This document shows, one piece after another, positions 32,787-44,260 of a stretch of DNA of 64,000 bases (within the stretch, counting starts at the first letter, position 1; each line of letters starts with the position of its first letter). The notes beneath the pieces were generated by a model. That model did no database searches. It saw nothing but the letters and a program-made list of their open reading frames with translations, and was not told the DNA's origin. The stretch comes from Antedon mediterranea (taxonomy: Eukaryota; Echinodermata; Crinoidea; Comatulida; Antedonidae), in NCBI RefSeq assembly GCF_964355755.1, contig NC_092674.1:5957001-6021000 (forward strand), in the 5' to 3' direction. A program made the position numbers and the translations under genes.

Positions 32787-32858
32787 GACTCCGTGGCGCA
32801 ACGGTAGCGCGTCTGACTCCAGATCAGAAGGTTGCGTGTTCAAATCACGTCGGGGTCA
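32787..32858 (+). tRNA. tRNA-Trp(CCA): tRNA-Trp (CCA), array unit 4
   Basis: Consensus sequence with intact stems and boxes. Confidence 0.95.
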
Positions 32859-32940
32859 GTAACTTAAATTTTGAAAATAATAACGTTCATATTACTAATT
32901 TTACAACCAATGCATTTTAAATACTTCTCCTACTTCATCT

Positions 32941-33012
32941 GACTCCGTGGCGCAACGGTAGCGCGTCTGACTCCAGATCAGAAGGTTGCGTGTTCAAATC
33001 ACGTCGGGGTCA
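32941..33012 (+). tRNA. tRNA-Trp(CCA): tRNA-Trp (CCA), array unit 5
   Basis: Consensus sequence with intact stems and boxes. Confidence 0.95.
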
Positions 33013-33094
33013 GTAACTTAAATTTTGAAAATAATAACGTTCATATTACTAATTTTACAACCAAGGCATTTTAAATACTTCTCCTACTTCATCT

Positions 33095-33166
33095 GACTCC
33101 GTGGCGCAACGGTAGCGCGTCTGACTCCAGATCAGAAGGTTGCGTGTTCAAATCACGTCGGGGTCA
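33095..33166 (+). tRNA. tRNA-Trp(CCA): tRNA-Trp (CCA), array unit 6
   Basis: Consensus sequence with intact stems and boxes. Confidence 0.95.
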
Positions 33167-33248
33167 GTAACTTAAATTTTGAAAATAATAACGTTCATAT
33201 TACTAATTTTACAACCAAGGCATTTTAAATACTTCTCCTACTTCATCT

Positions 33249-33320
33249 GACTCTGTGGCGCAACGGTAGCGCGTCTGACTCCAGATGAGAAGGTTGCGTG
33301 TTCAAATCACGTCGGGGTCA
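33249..33320 (+). tRNA. tRNA-Trp(CCA): tRNA-Trp (CCA), array unit 7, variant
   Basis: Acceptor GACTCTG (position 6 C to T, G-U pair) and the same AGATGAGA anticodon-stem change as unit 2, leaving one G-G mismatch. The following spacer also shares GTAACCTAAA with unit 2. Confidence 0.87.
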
Positions 33321-33402
33321 GTAACCTAAATTTTGAAAATAATAACGTTCATATTACTAATTTTACAACCAAGGCATTTTAAATACTTCTCCTACTTCAT
33401 CT

Positions 33403-33474
33403 GACTCCGTGGCGCAACGGTAGCGCGTCTGACTCCAGATCAGAAGGTTGCGTGTTCAAATCACGTCGGGGTCA
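33403..33474 (+). tRNA. tRNA-Trp(CCA): tRNA-Trp (CCA), array unit 8
   Basis: Consensus sequence with intact stems and boxes. Confidence 0.95.
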
Positions 33475-33556
33475 GTAACTTAAATTTTGAAAATAATAAC
33501 GTTCATATTACTAATTTTACAACCAATGCATTTTAAATACTTCTCCTACTTCATCT

Positions 33557-33628
33557 GACTCCGTGGCGCAACGGTAGCGCGTCTGACTCCAGATCAGAAG
33601 GTTGCGTGTTCAAATCACGTTGGGGTCA
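33557..33628 (+). tRNA. tRNA-Trp(CCA): tRNA-Trp (CCA), array unit 9
   Basis: Consensus except ACGTTGGGG: C to T at the first base of the 3' acceptor strand, which still forms a G-U pair. Confidence 0.94.
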
Positions 33629-33710
33629 GTAACTTGAATTTTGAAAATAATAACGTTCATATTACTAATTTTACAACCAAGGCATTTTAAATACTTCTCC
33701 TACTTCATCT

Positions 33711-33782
33711 GACTCCGTGGCGCAACGGTAGCGCGTCTGACTCCAGATCAGAAGGTTGCGTGTTCAAATCACGTCGGGGTCA
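33711..33782 (+). tRNA. tRNA-Trp(CCA): tRNA-Trp (CCA), array unit 10
   Basis: Consensus sequence with intact stems and boxes. Confidence 0.95.
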
Positions 33783-33864
33783 GTAACTTAAATTTTGAAA
33801 ATAATAACGTTCATATTACTAATTTTACAACCAATGCATTTTAAATACTTCTCCTACTTCATCT

Positions 33865-33936
33865 GACTCCGTGGCGCAACGGTAGCGCGTCTGACTCCAG
33901 ATCAGAAGGTTGCGTGTTCAAATCACGTTGGGGTCA
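33865..33936 (+). tRNA. tRNA-Trp(CCA): tRNA-Trp (CCA), array unit 11
   Basis: Same single acceptor change (ACGTTGGGG) as unit 9, two units away. Confidence 0.94.
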
Positions 33937-34018
33937 GTAACTTAAATTTTGAAAATAATAACGTTCATATTACTAATTTTACAACCAAGGCATTTTAAAT
34001 ACTTCTCCTACTTCATCT

Positions 34019-34090
34019 GACTCCGTGGCGCAACGGTAGCGCGTCTGACTCCAGATCAGAAGGTTGCGTGTTCAAATCACGTCGGGGTCA
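34019..34090 (+). tRNA. tRNA-Trp(CCA): tRNA-Trp (CCA), array unit 12
   Basis: Consensus sequence with intact stems and boxes. Confidence 0.95.
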
Positions 34091-34172
34091 GTAACTTAAA
34101 TTTTGAAAATAATAACGTTCATATTACTAATTTTACAACCAAGGCACTTTAAATACTTCTCCTACTTCATCT

Positions 34173-34244
34173 GACTCCGTGGCGCAACGGTAGCGCGTCT
34201 GACTCCAGATCAGAAGGTTGCGTGTTCAAATCACGTCGGGGTCA
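34173..34244 (+). tRNA. tRNA-Trp(CCA): tRNA-Trp (CCA), array unit 13
   Basis: Consensus sequence with intact stems and boxes. Confidence 0.95.
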
Positions 34245-34326
34245 GTAACTTAAATTTTGAAAATAATAACGTTCATATTACTAATTTTACTACCAAGGCA
34301 TTTTAAATACGTCTCCTACTTCATCT

Positions 34327-34398
34327 GACTCCGTGGCGCAACGGTAGCGCGTCTGACTCCAGATCAGAAGGTTGCGTGTTTAAATCACGTCGGGGTCA
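34327..34398 (+). tRNA. tRNA-Trp(CCA): tRNA-Trp (CCA), array unit 14, B-box variant
   Basis: The T loop reads TTTAAAT, replacing the near-invariant C of the B box as in dispersed copy 3, though with a different base. It is followed by unique sequence with a T7 run rather than the array spacer. Confidence 0.87.
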
Positions 34399-35103
34399 GT
34401 GACATTTATTTTTTTCATTTTAAAATTATATACAGCTGGCATCAGGGGGTAAAAAGAGGAAATTTATTTATTTTATTTTTTTTTTTTGCCATAGGGCTAT
34501 CAATGCCTAGCCAAATTGTAAATACATATTATTTAATATTATCGAATGTATGTAACTGTATCTTTTATCATCTATCAATGTAGAGTACCGGAATACCCTA
34601 CAGTACACGCAGTAAACGCTACAGTGGGCATAATACTAGTAATAGGCAAAGCTTCTCTACCAGCAAATAAGACACCGGAGAATACCTGCAAAATACCCGG
34701 ATGTAGATTTATTTTTCTCGTTTATGCGCATGCCTGGTATGACTACAGCTTATTCAATTGATCACCTTTTGAATACAATCATCACAAGCTCTTTAGAAAA
34801 CCATTGTAGCGTTGAAAACAATTGTGTTGTGTAAGCTCGAGTACAATTGATGTAAAAAGAACGACAACCGTCAGTACCTCAGCCTAACGTTCTCGTTTAA
34901 ATTTGCTCACAAAAGCGAGAAAAACGTGAAGTAATTGAATATAACGGTGTGGTATGCTTAGGATCACCTTTTAACGGATTCCATTATTATTTATTTTCAA
35001 GATAAGAAGTAATGCTAGTGCCTGGAATTATTTGATTATTATTTTATAGGAACCTGTTACATATTTCATCGACGACGGTGTTTGTAATTATAAAAGTGGA
35101 AAG
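34399..35103. other. Between tRNA array and first M6 gene
   Basis: AT-rich region that should contain the promoter and 5' UTR of the gene starting at 35104. TATAG followed by GAACCTG near 35045 could be a 3' splice site for a non-coding first exon. I cannot place a transcription start. Confidence 0.35.
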
Positions 35104-38100
35104 ATGCCGCGATCTATATCAGGAGATTCGGTAGCCTCAACTGTATTTTACCTACAAGATGAATACGGCGGTAAGTATGGTTTTAGAACCGGAAATGACT
35201 CGGGTTATCCTTATTGCATGGAGCATCCATGGTTATTGTAAACAATACGATAACACATAATGTACTTTTAAGAAGTACACACATTATTATATAGCATGCC
35301 TCTACTACAGTAGACGATGCATATACTGTAGTGTAAGATTTGGTTAATATTAAATTTATATCAATTATTTTATGTAGTTTAAAAAGGTCGGACCCACTAG
35401 TCCATATTGATATCCGTGACTTATCAATGTTAAATCTATTCTTATTTGGAAGAAAAAACAACTCATTATCCGAGGCGTGTCTTTTTACGAATGTCTTAAC
35501 ACAACTCAAGGGCGTACCAATAGTTGTTATAAGTAGTACAAGCTTGGTTAATCGTTAAGGGCAATATTTACTTATAAAAGCATTACAGTATCGTTGGAAG
35601 TACTGTACAATATATTACGAACTCTCTACAATACTAGGCCTAGACGCCTACTCTCTTAAAATTAACAGAGCCAATTTGACCTCCTCCTCGTACGTAGTCA
35701 TATACAATTTCTTATATACTTCAAGCTAGGCAAACGCTAACTAGCAGATGGCTTGAAGGCAATTATTACTGACATGAGTAACTAGACTCCCTGGTATGGT
35801 TTATAACCCCTTTAACATTATACATGGCGGAGTTGTTTTCTTTCCAGTCGTGTCCACATGGGGTGGTAAAAAAGAATTTGCAACGGTTGAATTTTGAACC
35901 ATTGTTGGGTTTAAAGATATGCCTAGGCCTATCATGTGAAGCATCAGATTTAAGATATGCCTAGGCATGTGAAGCATCAGATTTAAATTCGATTTTAAAT
36001 ATGTTTTACTGTAGGTCTTTTCAATATATATAATTAACAGTAACTTATTTATTATCTTAATTACAAATACAGTACACTACACGATCAATTCCATGGGTTA
36101 AAAAGGTACGATCAGTAAGACATACATTCACTACAAGAGATGAATTGCAAATAATGGTAAAATTATTATTAATCATTTATATACAATAAAGGAAGAAGTA
36201 GATGTTCTTCTATGTCTAAAAAACTATACTGTGATAAAACTGTATGAATATTGTTATAATACATATATTCTTACAGTACAGGAAATTGCAGTGGTGAAGT
36301 GCTTTACAAACTGGGACGCAATATTTGTAAATAACAATAAATAAAAATCGGAATAAAAAGTGAAATTACAGTAATAATAGTAAAACAACTATCTTGATTA
36401 ACTAACTAAATAATATTTTAATATTTCTTCCTGTTAATATAATCATTAATGTAAATTTACTGTACAAACAAAGCCATGGAACTTAATTCAGCTTACAATA
36501 AGTAAATCCTTGAGGAATTAGTTTTTACGGCATTGTTGACTCACAATAAATAATAATATTGCACTTTTTTTTTTTACCACGATCATCAAATAATGTGGGC
36601 ACAAGTAATAATAGAAATATGTAACCTTGTTCTATAGTATACAGTGTTGTGTATCGTATTGTACTTTCGTTGAACTTTCACGTGTTAATATTAATTATTA
36701 TTATTATGTACTTTATACAGTTCATTACATTCACGGTCAATGTATATGTATTTCAGAATAAATTTGTTATGCGCAATGGGAGGGGGATTTGTCCCACATT
36801 ATGCGTTTACATTAACTCACAGAAAATCGAACCAATGCTGTTCTTTCCACCAATTCTGATATTGGGTGTTTCCACGCGTTAGGTGTGACCGGGTTGCCGT
36901 TGGTAGGCCTACGGTTACTATACATGGAGGAGGTAAACCTACTACATAGTACTCCTCGCTTATCCCATTTAATACGAACATTAAACGGGCCCTATGTTAC
37001 AGCCACGTTCTAAGTACAGTATTTTCTGAGTTGGTGTGCAAATTAGCATAGAGTATGCTGGGCGTGTATCTAGACCACTATTGTCGACTTATTTTAAGCT
37101 CGTCTAACGACAGTGACAGAACGCAAATAAACCTTGACTCGTGACATGTGACTCGTGGGTAATAAAAATAACATCGGGTGTGAAACTGACCAACTGTTCC
37201 TTAAATCACGACACTTGATGTGTTTATTTTCCTTAAATTCACTCGCGCTTCGTGGTCATTAATTATTTCTCTTATGGGAATAACCAGCGTAATGATATCC
37301 CTCATTAACATCGTCCGTTGATCAGTTTTTGATAGGTGAAGAAGTGGCTTTCACGCGTTAATGATAGTTCGTTCTTTTCCCTGGGATCATCTTATGTTTG
37401 TACCAATTTTAATTGTTAGAGTTGACAGACAGACACAAACATTTCATATTAATTAATAAAGTTGTTTCGGTTTTAACACGAGCCTCCCGTAAATCCAATC
37501 AAGCTAGGCCTGACCCTTTAGCAATTTGGTCTCTAGTAGTTTAATTAAAACCTCGTAACTCAGTTTATCAGGCCATATTGAGAAATGGGCATAACAGGTA
37601 CTTTTCGGGAGGATGTACTATATGAGATGATCGAATATGTTAATAAACTCAACTCTTGTTTCCATTGTATAATGACTCATTATTGTATTTATCTACTACT
37701 TAGAAATAAGTGTTATTATTATTTTGTACAAATTAGGTTTTGTTATCTCATACTTATTAAATTGAATTGCCTCTCAAGTTAAAGTGAGCTTAATTATTCT
37801 TTACATATTTGGCTAAGTCTGACGTTTCATGCTAAAATAGCATTGAAACAATAACACTAAAAACGTATAGTACCTCCGTAGTAATACTGTACAGTAATTC
37901 GTGGTAATACTGTATTGTGAATGGAATAGACGTTCAAGCTAAAATAGCATTGAAACAATAACACTAAAAACGTATAGTACCTCCGTAGTAATACTGTACA
38001 GTAATTCGTGGTAATACTGTATTGTGAATGGAATAGACGTTCAAGCTAAAATAGCATTGAAACAATAACACTAAAAACGTATAGTACCTCCGTAGTAATA

Positions 38101-41100
38101 CTGTACAGTAATTCGTGGTAATACTGTATTGTGAATGGAATAGACGTTCATGCTAAAAACTATGGCGCGTAAAAAACACTAAAAACAGCATTGAATGGTG
38201 AAGTACTGTGAATGGAAATAGTAGAGAAGCAAAACATTAAGATTTACGACTGTGTTTCGTTGTTGCTTTTCTCCGAGGGACTGCTCTACTTACCTGGCGT
38301 GCCATATTGACCTACTGAAAAGTGTTGATTCCGTAGAAACAACTTTTTAAGCTTTGTTGAACTCTTGATATAATACTTAAGATACTACGAAACAATTCAA
38401 ATTCGATACGAATGTGATATTCCGGAATGTCATTCGTAACTACTAAACTATTTTACAGAAATTCAACTCAAAACAAATTATCACTCAAATTTTCACGATT
38501 TCAAATGGGAGGAAAAGGTAGAAATGATTTCATACCATCACAAAATATAAACAGGACAGTATATTGTATGTACTTCAATCAATATCCAGCATAGTAATAA
38601 ATATATGATATCTACAAATAACAAACACATTCTCAGGTTTAGTCATTAACAAAACGAATGCTCTTTGCACAAGCCCAAAAACCATACTATCGTGACCCCT
38701 GGATTAAATTAAGCAATCTCCTTCAGTGCGATCCTAGTCAAGCTAAGACGCTAACCCAGGCAAGGAAGCCAGCCCTTCAACAGTCGGACCCAGCATATAT
38801 TTGGATGCTAGAGCAGACTGCCTCTTGGATGCGACTGGCATCAGTGGGAGGAACGAAACTGTATAATCGAAAGAAAACAAATAAATTTTAAAAAAAGACA
38901 TTAAATACAGACTTCGGGTTTTGCGTAGAGAACATTTAAAGTATTTATTTAAATTTGTGGAAAAAAAAGTTTTAAAAAGTAGTAGTATGCTGCGAACTGT
39001 AATAATAATGCTCTACTAAATATAAACTTGCTGGCTTTGATTTATTTTTTATTGTCATTAGATCGGAATGCTTGCATTGTCATCCACTTTCGCTAATGAT
39101 ATGCTTTGTTATGCTACTCAGCGGGTAGTGACTCATAATACGGGAAAACGCCTCATCGCTCATTAAAAAATGAATTGATATACCGGAAATATAGGCTATT
39201 TTTTTAAAGAAGGTTATGAATATTAATACTGTATTATTATAAGTACTTTACATATTTTTTGATCGGAATATGTATGTCATGATAATACAAGGCCGTACAA
39301 AATTAGCCCTTAACGTCTAGATCGTATAACACAAGGCGATGGCCTACTGTCTGACTAGTATAACATGGTATCGCATAGATGATATTTACATATCTGTTTC
39401 GTGCAAATGCTTTATTCTTACGAATTCGGATGGGATAACAATTCGCTTGTCCTGTAGGCCTACATACAGTACAATACGTACATGACCTTTTTAAGTAATA
39501 GGCATTTTGAGGAAAGGCGTATGATAGGCCTACTTCCCATTGTGCTGTTTTCTGAGTAGGCCTACAATAGGCAAAAGGTGTCGGATATGTTATAAGCATC
39601 TACTTGTTGATGTATACTGCTACATAAGCTAATAGTAATATAATGTACACTATTTACACATTATTATTGTACCTTATTAAGAGAGGTAATTGAACGTGAT
39701 ACAGAAATATTTACAGTAGGCCTTCTTAAAAATGTAAAAGCATACATTAGGCCCAGGCCTACTGTATAGGCCTATGTTAATTGTAAAATACCTAGGCTAC
39801 AGTTTATAATTTAATATATAATACTTACTACTTGCTAAGTAGTCACACTTCACCGGTAAGCAGTAAGTATTAAAACTAGAAGAAAAAAAACACTCAATAG
39901 ACAATTACAAGTAATAGTTAATACAATATAAAACCTAATCATAGGCCATATTACTTAGAATTGTATAATTATAACTCTGTTTATCACAGTATATGCACTG
40001 CATGCATTAGGCCTCCTAACCTACAGAACTCACCCATGTACATTTGAGAAAATCCAACAAACCTCACTTTAATTTAATTAATACTAAAATTCTAGTAAAG
40101 CCTCTCGACTCACACAATCAGGGAACATTTTCGCCAGTATAGCGTAGCAAAAAACTATACAAAACAACCTTATTGCTACACATTTTGAAAATTGTGTAGC
40201 AAAAAATACAATACAAAACTATGTTTCTTGACTTAAAAATCAGTTTGATTAGCAATATTGCTAAAAAAAATTTTTAAATGAAAATTTTCCCTGACAATTG
40301 GGATAAACTATCGATTTTATGGACATCTCTCGTCTCGGCTAAAGAATACTGGAATTACTAACTGGGCCTATTTAGACCCCTGTATAGCCTATAGTAGTAG
40401 TAGGCGCAGCCTAGCCTACCTACTACCTAGCGCTACCTAGTAGGGCCTAGGCCTAGCCTGCCTTAATTAGCGAATAGCGGCCTATTCTATACTGGACTTT
40501 ATCTAGCTAGTAGGCCTATCTAAAACACATGAATATCATCTATAAATTTACGTTTATCATTAATCGTTGACATAAAATAATCATGTAATAATTCCCAATT
40601 CGAGATAATTTAATCCTTTATTTGAACACATTCTTCACCACGTTGTCTGGTTTTAAAGCATGGCGCGCGTATCGTAGATGCATGGACTGTACGTCTAATT
40701 GAAATATTAAAAGCGTTCTGAAAACAAAATGACTATTGATGATGAGATCTTATATTTAATTGTTGTTTTTTTCTATTACAGCACTGCCACCCGGTCCAAT
40801 TAAAACTTGTTGTTTAAGATGTGCATTCCCAACATTGTTGACGTTTATTCTCCTGATTATTGGAGTAGTCATCAGTGGGACCTTCTTCATGTTGTCTGGT
40901 GCAGAAATTATCGGACTGGTCGAAGAAGGTGAAGGGGAACAAATCTTCGTTGATGTACCAGCTGATCTCTACGATTCCCTCATTTCATGGTAAGAGAGCT
41001 ACGTGTAGGCCTGCTGTATTTTGACCCAAACAATACTTTATAACGTACAATTAAAATACAGTGTAGAGGTACAATACAATATATATTGTTTGAAGGTTTG

Positions 41101-44100
41101 CATGGCGAAATCAAATGTTGATATAAGTTTGCGATGTTAGTTCTGAAAAGAACTGCTGAGTTTGTTGTCAACAGTTCGTTTCAGAACTAACATACGTGGT
41201 GTACCGCGCAAACTTATATCAACATACAATAAAATAAGCATTATGAATAATTCTAACATTCAAAATAAATAGACCAGATGAAAATTAAAGGTTTAAGACT
41301 TAACTGCATCTGCTTATGTAATCATTGTTTTTGTAGGCTAAAGCAAGAGCAGAATACTTAAATAGACACTAACTATACAGTATATGTATTAGTTAAGCCA
41401 TGTGAACATCTAAATTAAAGTTTCAGACCTCGCGTGGGTCTGTAAATTAAAAAAAGACGTGTAAAACTTCCTCTTCTAGTTTCATCTGACAGTTATGTTA
41501 GACTTGACCATTGTCACCAGTGGATCATCATCATCGTTTTGATATTCCGAAAACTAGATTTTAGTGCAACTCTACACGTTATGACACGACACGCGTGTCA
41601 AAATGTTTATATTTTTACCATTAATTGTTTGTTTTTATTTTAGGTACCGCATTCTGAAATGGGTTGTGGGATGTGAAGTATCCGTGATGGTAGTTATTTC
41701 TATTGTAATGTTAGCGCTCGGTTACTTGGCAACTGGCTCTGTCAGAAAAGAGTTCATGTGCAGATTCAAGTCGAAAACATCAGGACGATGTCAGATAGCT
41801 GTGGTGAGTAGGCCTACATAATGGTTCGTATGACTTGATGAAGCGATGGGTTGGGTAGGCCTAGAAAAGAACAGCGTCGATTCGACGCCTCCTTCAAACA
41901 CGTGGGTGGGGTCGTCCCCCGTGTCACCCTCCGGAGTTGTTCAGGTGTTGGAAGTGGATAATCAACGAAGTAAACAATTTGGGAAAAGAATGATTTTAAC
42001 TGATTTCTGGTGAAGTGAAGCTGAAGGATGATGGGTAAATTGCATGCCATCTCAATTAATCTGATTGATTGACAGATTAGAAATATAAAACCTATAAAAG
42101 CATATTCTAATTCTTTCCATGTGTTTACAATGAAACGTTCGTTCATACTAATTAACTAATTGTCTTTATTATATTTGTGTGTCCAAGTTCGCAGCAGCTT
42201 CAGGCATCATACCTCCTGGATATGCAATGTACAGTATTAACCATGGTAGTTTTTGAATAAACACTAAACACTCTACGGAGATTCGTGTTTTGTTCCAAAT
42301 TTAATATGAGGTCTATCAAACGCTACCATTGCCTATGCATATACTTGTTCTTTCTCTTTCCATCACATTAAACAACCCCGTTTGATTTTGGACAAACATA
42401 ACATTGTGTGAACTGTTCCACTATGGAGACGTTTCTTTTCTCCATGGTGTCATATCACCATATTTGGGTATATCACTTCCATATTTGGGCACATCACACA
42501 TTTTTTTGTCAAGCTAGTTTGATAATGACAGAGTTTTACTATTCAATTATAGTATATTTCCACGTTTGATAATGCTTTGTTTAATATTATTTGATTGTTT
42601 TGTTTATATTTCTTTTTAGTTCATGGTAATCCTATACATTTTGTGGTTAATTTGGTTGGTCCAGTCTGTCTTGGTTGCCTTTCCCGTATCTTTCTTCTAC
42701 GTATTTGAAAGAATGTGCGACAGAGACTTAAGCACAGTTCCAATTTCCAAGTGTCTTGTTGATCTTAATTTGGTTGGTAAGTATAACCAAACTATTCTCA
42801 TAAAAAATGCTGACACAGCAGAGACAAAGGATACAAGGCCTAACATGCGCATGCAACAGCTGTCTGTAGCACCGTTTGAACTTATCAATGTAGGCCTATA
42901 AGACATTAAAATAATTTTTTTTACACAGGTTTAACAGATGATACTGCCTGCCTTAATAGAGAAGATGTTAGAGATATTTGTGAATCGGTAAGCATATTGA
43001 TATTTTAAAAACATTAAACGAACAACGAACACACGTTAAACAAACATACACCATCGAATATGACACGCCAGAATCTAACCGAATTCTTAAAGTATCGGGA
43101 TTAGAATACAGCAACACATACGGGTACATTTTTTGATGACTCAGGGCTACTCATCATCACCGTCGTCCTCAGCGTTTTAATTCAGAGTCCACCCATAAAA
43201 GTAATTTTAAATAATTTTGTATACATTGTTCCCGTATTATAATTATATATACCTTTTGTTTAATTTCCCAGAATTCATTGATCTACACAGGAGTTTCCTT
43301 GGCTGCTTGTCTTCTTGTTCTCTTTGCATTGGTAAGTCTTAAGTAGGCCTACAGTAGTCTTACTTAATTTAAGATCTTGTCATAAGCGCCATGCTGACCG
43401 ACGCGCTAAAACAAGAATCCGAGAGCAAAGTGTTGATATGATTTGGGTCCAGTACCAATTTACTAATAACAATTTACCAATACAAATATAATAATCTGTA
43501 GTAGTTAATACAACAATGTTAGCCAGTATTGAATGTAATGTTTTAGTGCAGTAGCTAATGCCGTAATGTTTTGGGCACAGAGAGGAGTATCAATTACCTT
43601 ATTATTAGCTAATGCCATATACCTCTCGAAGACAACCCATTTTTATTTATCTTTCTTTATCTTTAGACCCAGTTGTTGATCAACAATTCTGCGAATTATT
43701 CGCATTTACGAAGTCGGTATAAGAAAATTTACAATGGCCGTAACTCTGGGACGTACACACTCACCAGAACTGGTTCAATCCGGAACAGTCGTCGGAATCT
43801 TTCTGGTAGCAGAAGTACAGTTGCCGCCACCGGTATGGTTGCCAATCCAAATTTTGCGCCCGAAAAATTGCCGTACTCGATTATGGGTAGCGAACGAAAT
43901 TCATTCCGTTCCGCCGTCGTGAATGACGGATACGTTCACGATACTAGACACCGTAATGGCGGGCTTCATGGTGGGGGTAGCGGGAGCGCTTCGGTGGTTG
44001 GTTACGGAGGACACGCCAATCACCACCATGATACAAATACGCTTGGTCATGACTCGATTGCTTTGTCGTCTTTACGAGCACCAAGTACAATCCATGATAT

Positions 44101-44260
44101 GAACACTCTTGGACATGACTCAATAGCAATGTCGTCACTAAGGGCGCCAAGTACGCATAGTGGTAGTACGGGAGTTGATTATGGCGGCAATGTTGTCAAC
44201 CTGGCCAACATGCATGCATCGTCTGACCGTTTAATGTACAGAACAGAGTATGCTGTTTAG
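35104..44260 (+). CDS. M6: PLP/DM20/M6-family proteolipid, gene 1 (7 exons)
   Basis: Coding exons 35104-35170, 40782-40989, 41644-41803, 42620-42776, 42929-42987, 43272-43331 and 43667-44260 join in frame with GT-AG introns to give 434 residues. Order: short N-terminus, CC-rich motif CCLRCAFPT before helix 1 (a likely palmitoylation site in this family), first loop, helix 2 (VVGCEVSVMVVISIVMLALG), helix 3 (YILWLIWLVQSVLVAFPVSF), second loop with four Cys (ERMCDRD, SKCLVD, TACLNR, DICES) that in PLP/M6 proteins form two disulfides, helix 4 (LIYTGVSLAACLLVLFAL), then a cytosolic tail of about 190 residues. The tail is far longer than vertebrate M6 tails. M6 proteins organise membranes and neurites; that role is inferred. 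The closest relative is the next gene. Confidence 0.85.
35929..35988 (+). repeat. Short tandem duplication in intron 1
   Basis: AAGATATGCCTAGGC and GTGAAGCATCAGATTTAA each occur twice within 60 bp, in the first intron of M6 gene 1. The duplicated unit carries the TAGGC palindrome core. Confidence 0.6.
37829..38149 (+). repeat. Three tandem copies of a 107-bp repeat
   Basis: Three almost identical units at 37829-37935, 37936-38042 and 38043-38149, each beginning near GCTAAAATAGCATTGAAACA and containing two ATACTGTA motifs. A decayed fourth start follows. They lie in intron 1 of M6 gene 1. Confidence 0.92.
38150..40781. other. Remainder of M6 gene 1 intron 1
   Basis: AT-rich intron with many TAGGCCTA palindromes (especially 39456-39780 and 40370-40520). 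The short frame at 38658-38891 is slightly more GC-rich but has no recognisable domain and lies within the intron. Confidence 0.45.
41115..41225. mobile_element. Fold-back element in intron 2
   Basis: A 111-bp inverted repeat: ATGTTGATATAAGTTTGCG and TGTTAGTTCTGAAA on the left, their complements on the right, with a loop around TGAGTTTGTTGTCAACAG. The right arm has a ~12-bp extra stretch. It could fold into a long hairpin in the M6 gene 1 pre-mRNA. Confidence 0.7.
42430..42535 (+). mobile_element. MITE-1 fragment in intron 3 of M6 gene 1
   Basis: Partial copy of the GCTCTGTCTACACTATCAAA family, right half only: GTGTCATATCACCATATTTG through TTTTTGTCAAGCTAGTTTGA. It shows a partial doubling of the ATATCAC-CATATTTGGG stretch. 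Confidence 0.65.
44027..44158 (+). repeat. 66-bp coding duplication (22-residue repeat) in M6 gene 1 tail
   Basis: Two adjacent in-frame units, 44027-44092 and 44093-44158, both encoding NTLGHDSIA(L/M)SSLRAPST with a His-Asp lead-in. They are absent from the tail of the neighbouring M6 gene. Confidence 0.85.

Larger units (their letters stand above)
32325..34398 (+). repeat. Tandem array of 14 tRNA-Trp units, period exactly 154 bp
   Basis: Fourteen tRNA genes start at 32325, 32479, 32633, 32787, 32941, 33095, 33249, 33403, 33557, 33711, 33865, 34019, 34173 and 34327: every step is 154 bp. The 82-bp spacer (GTAACTTAAATTTTGAAAAT onwards) is nearly identical between units. It carries a T4 run about 10 bp after each tRNA except the first, where the run is broken (AATTGTG). 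Confidence 0.97.

Noticed and set aside
32325-34398. Regular repeat-spacer pattern resembling a CRISPR array
   Set aside because: The repeats are 72-bp tRNA-Trp genes, the 82-bp spacers are nearly identical rather than unique, and the genome is animal.
38658-38891. 77-residue frame in M6 gene 1 intron 1
   Set aside because: Although more GC-rich than its surroundings, it has no family signature, splice support or repeat elsewhere in the window.
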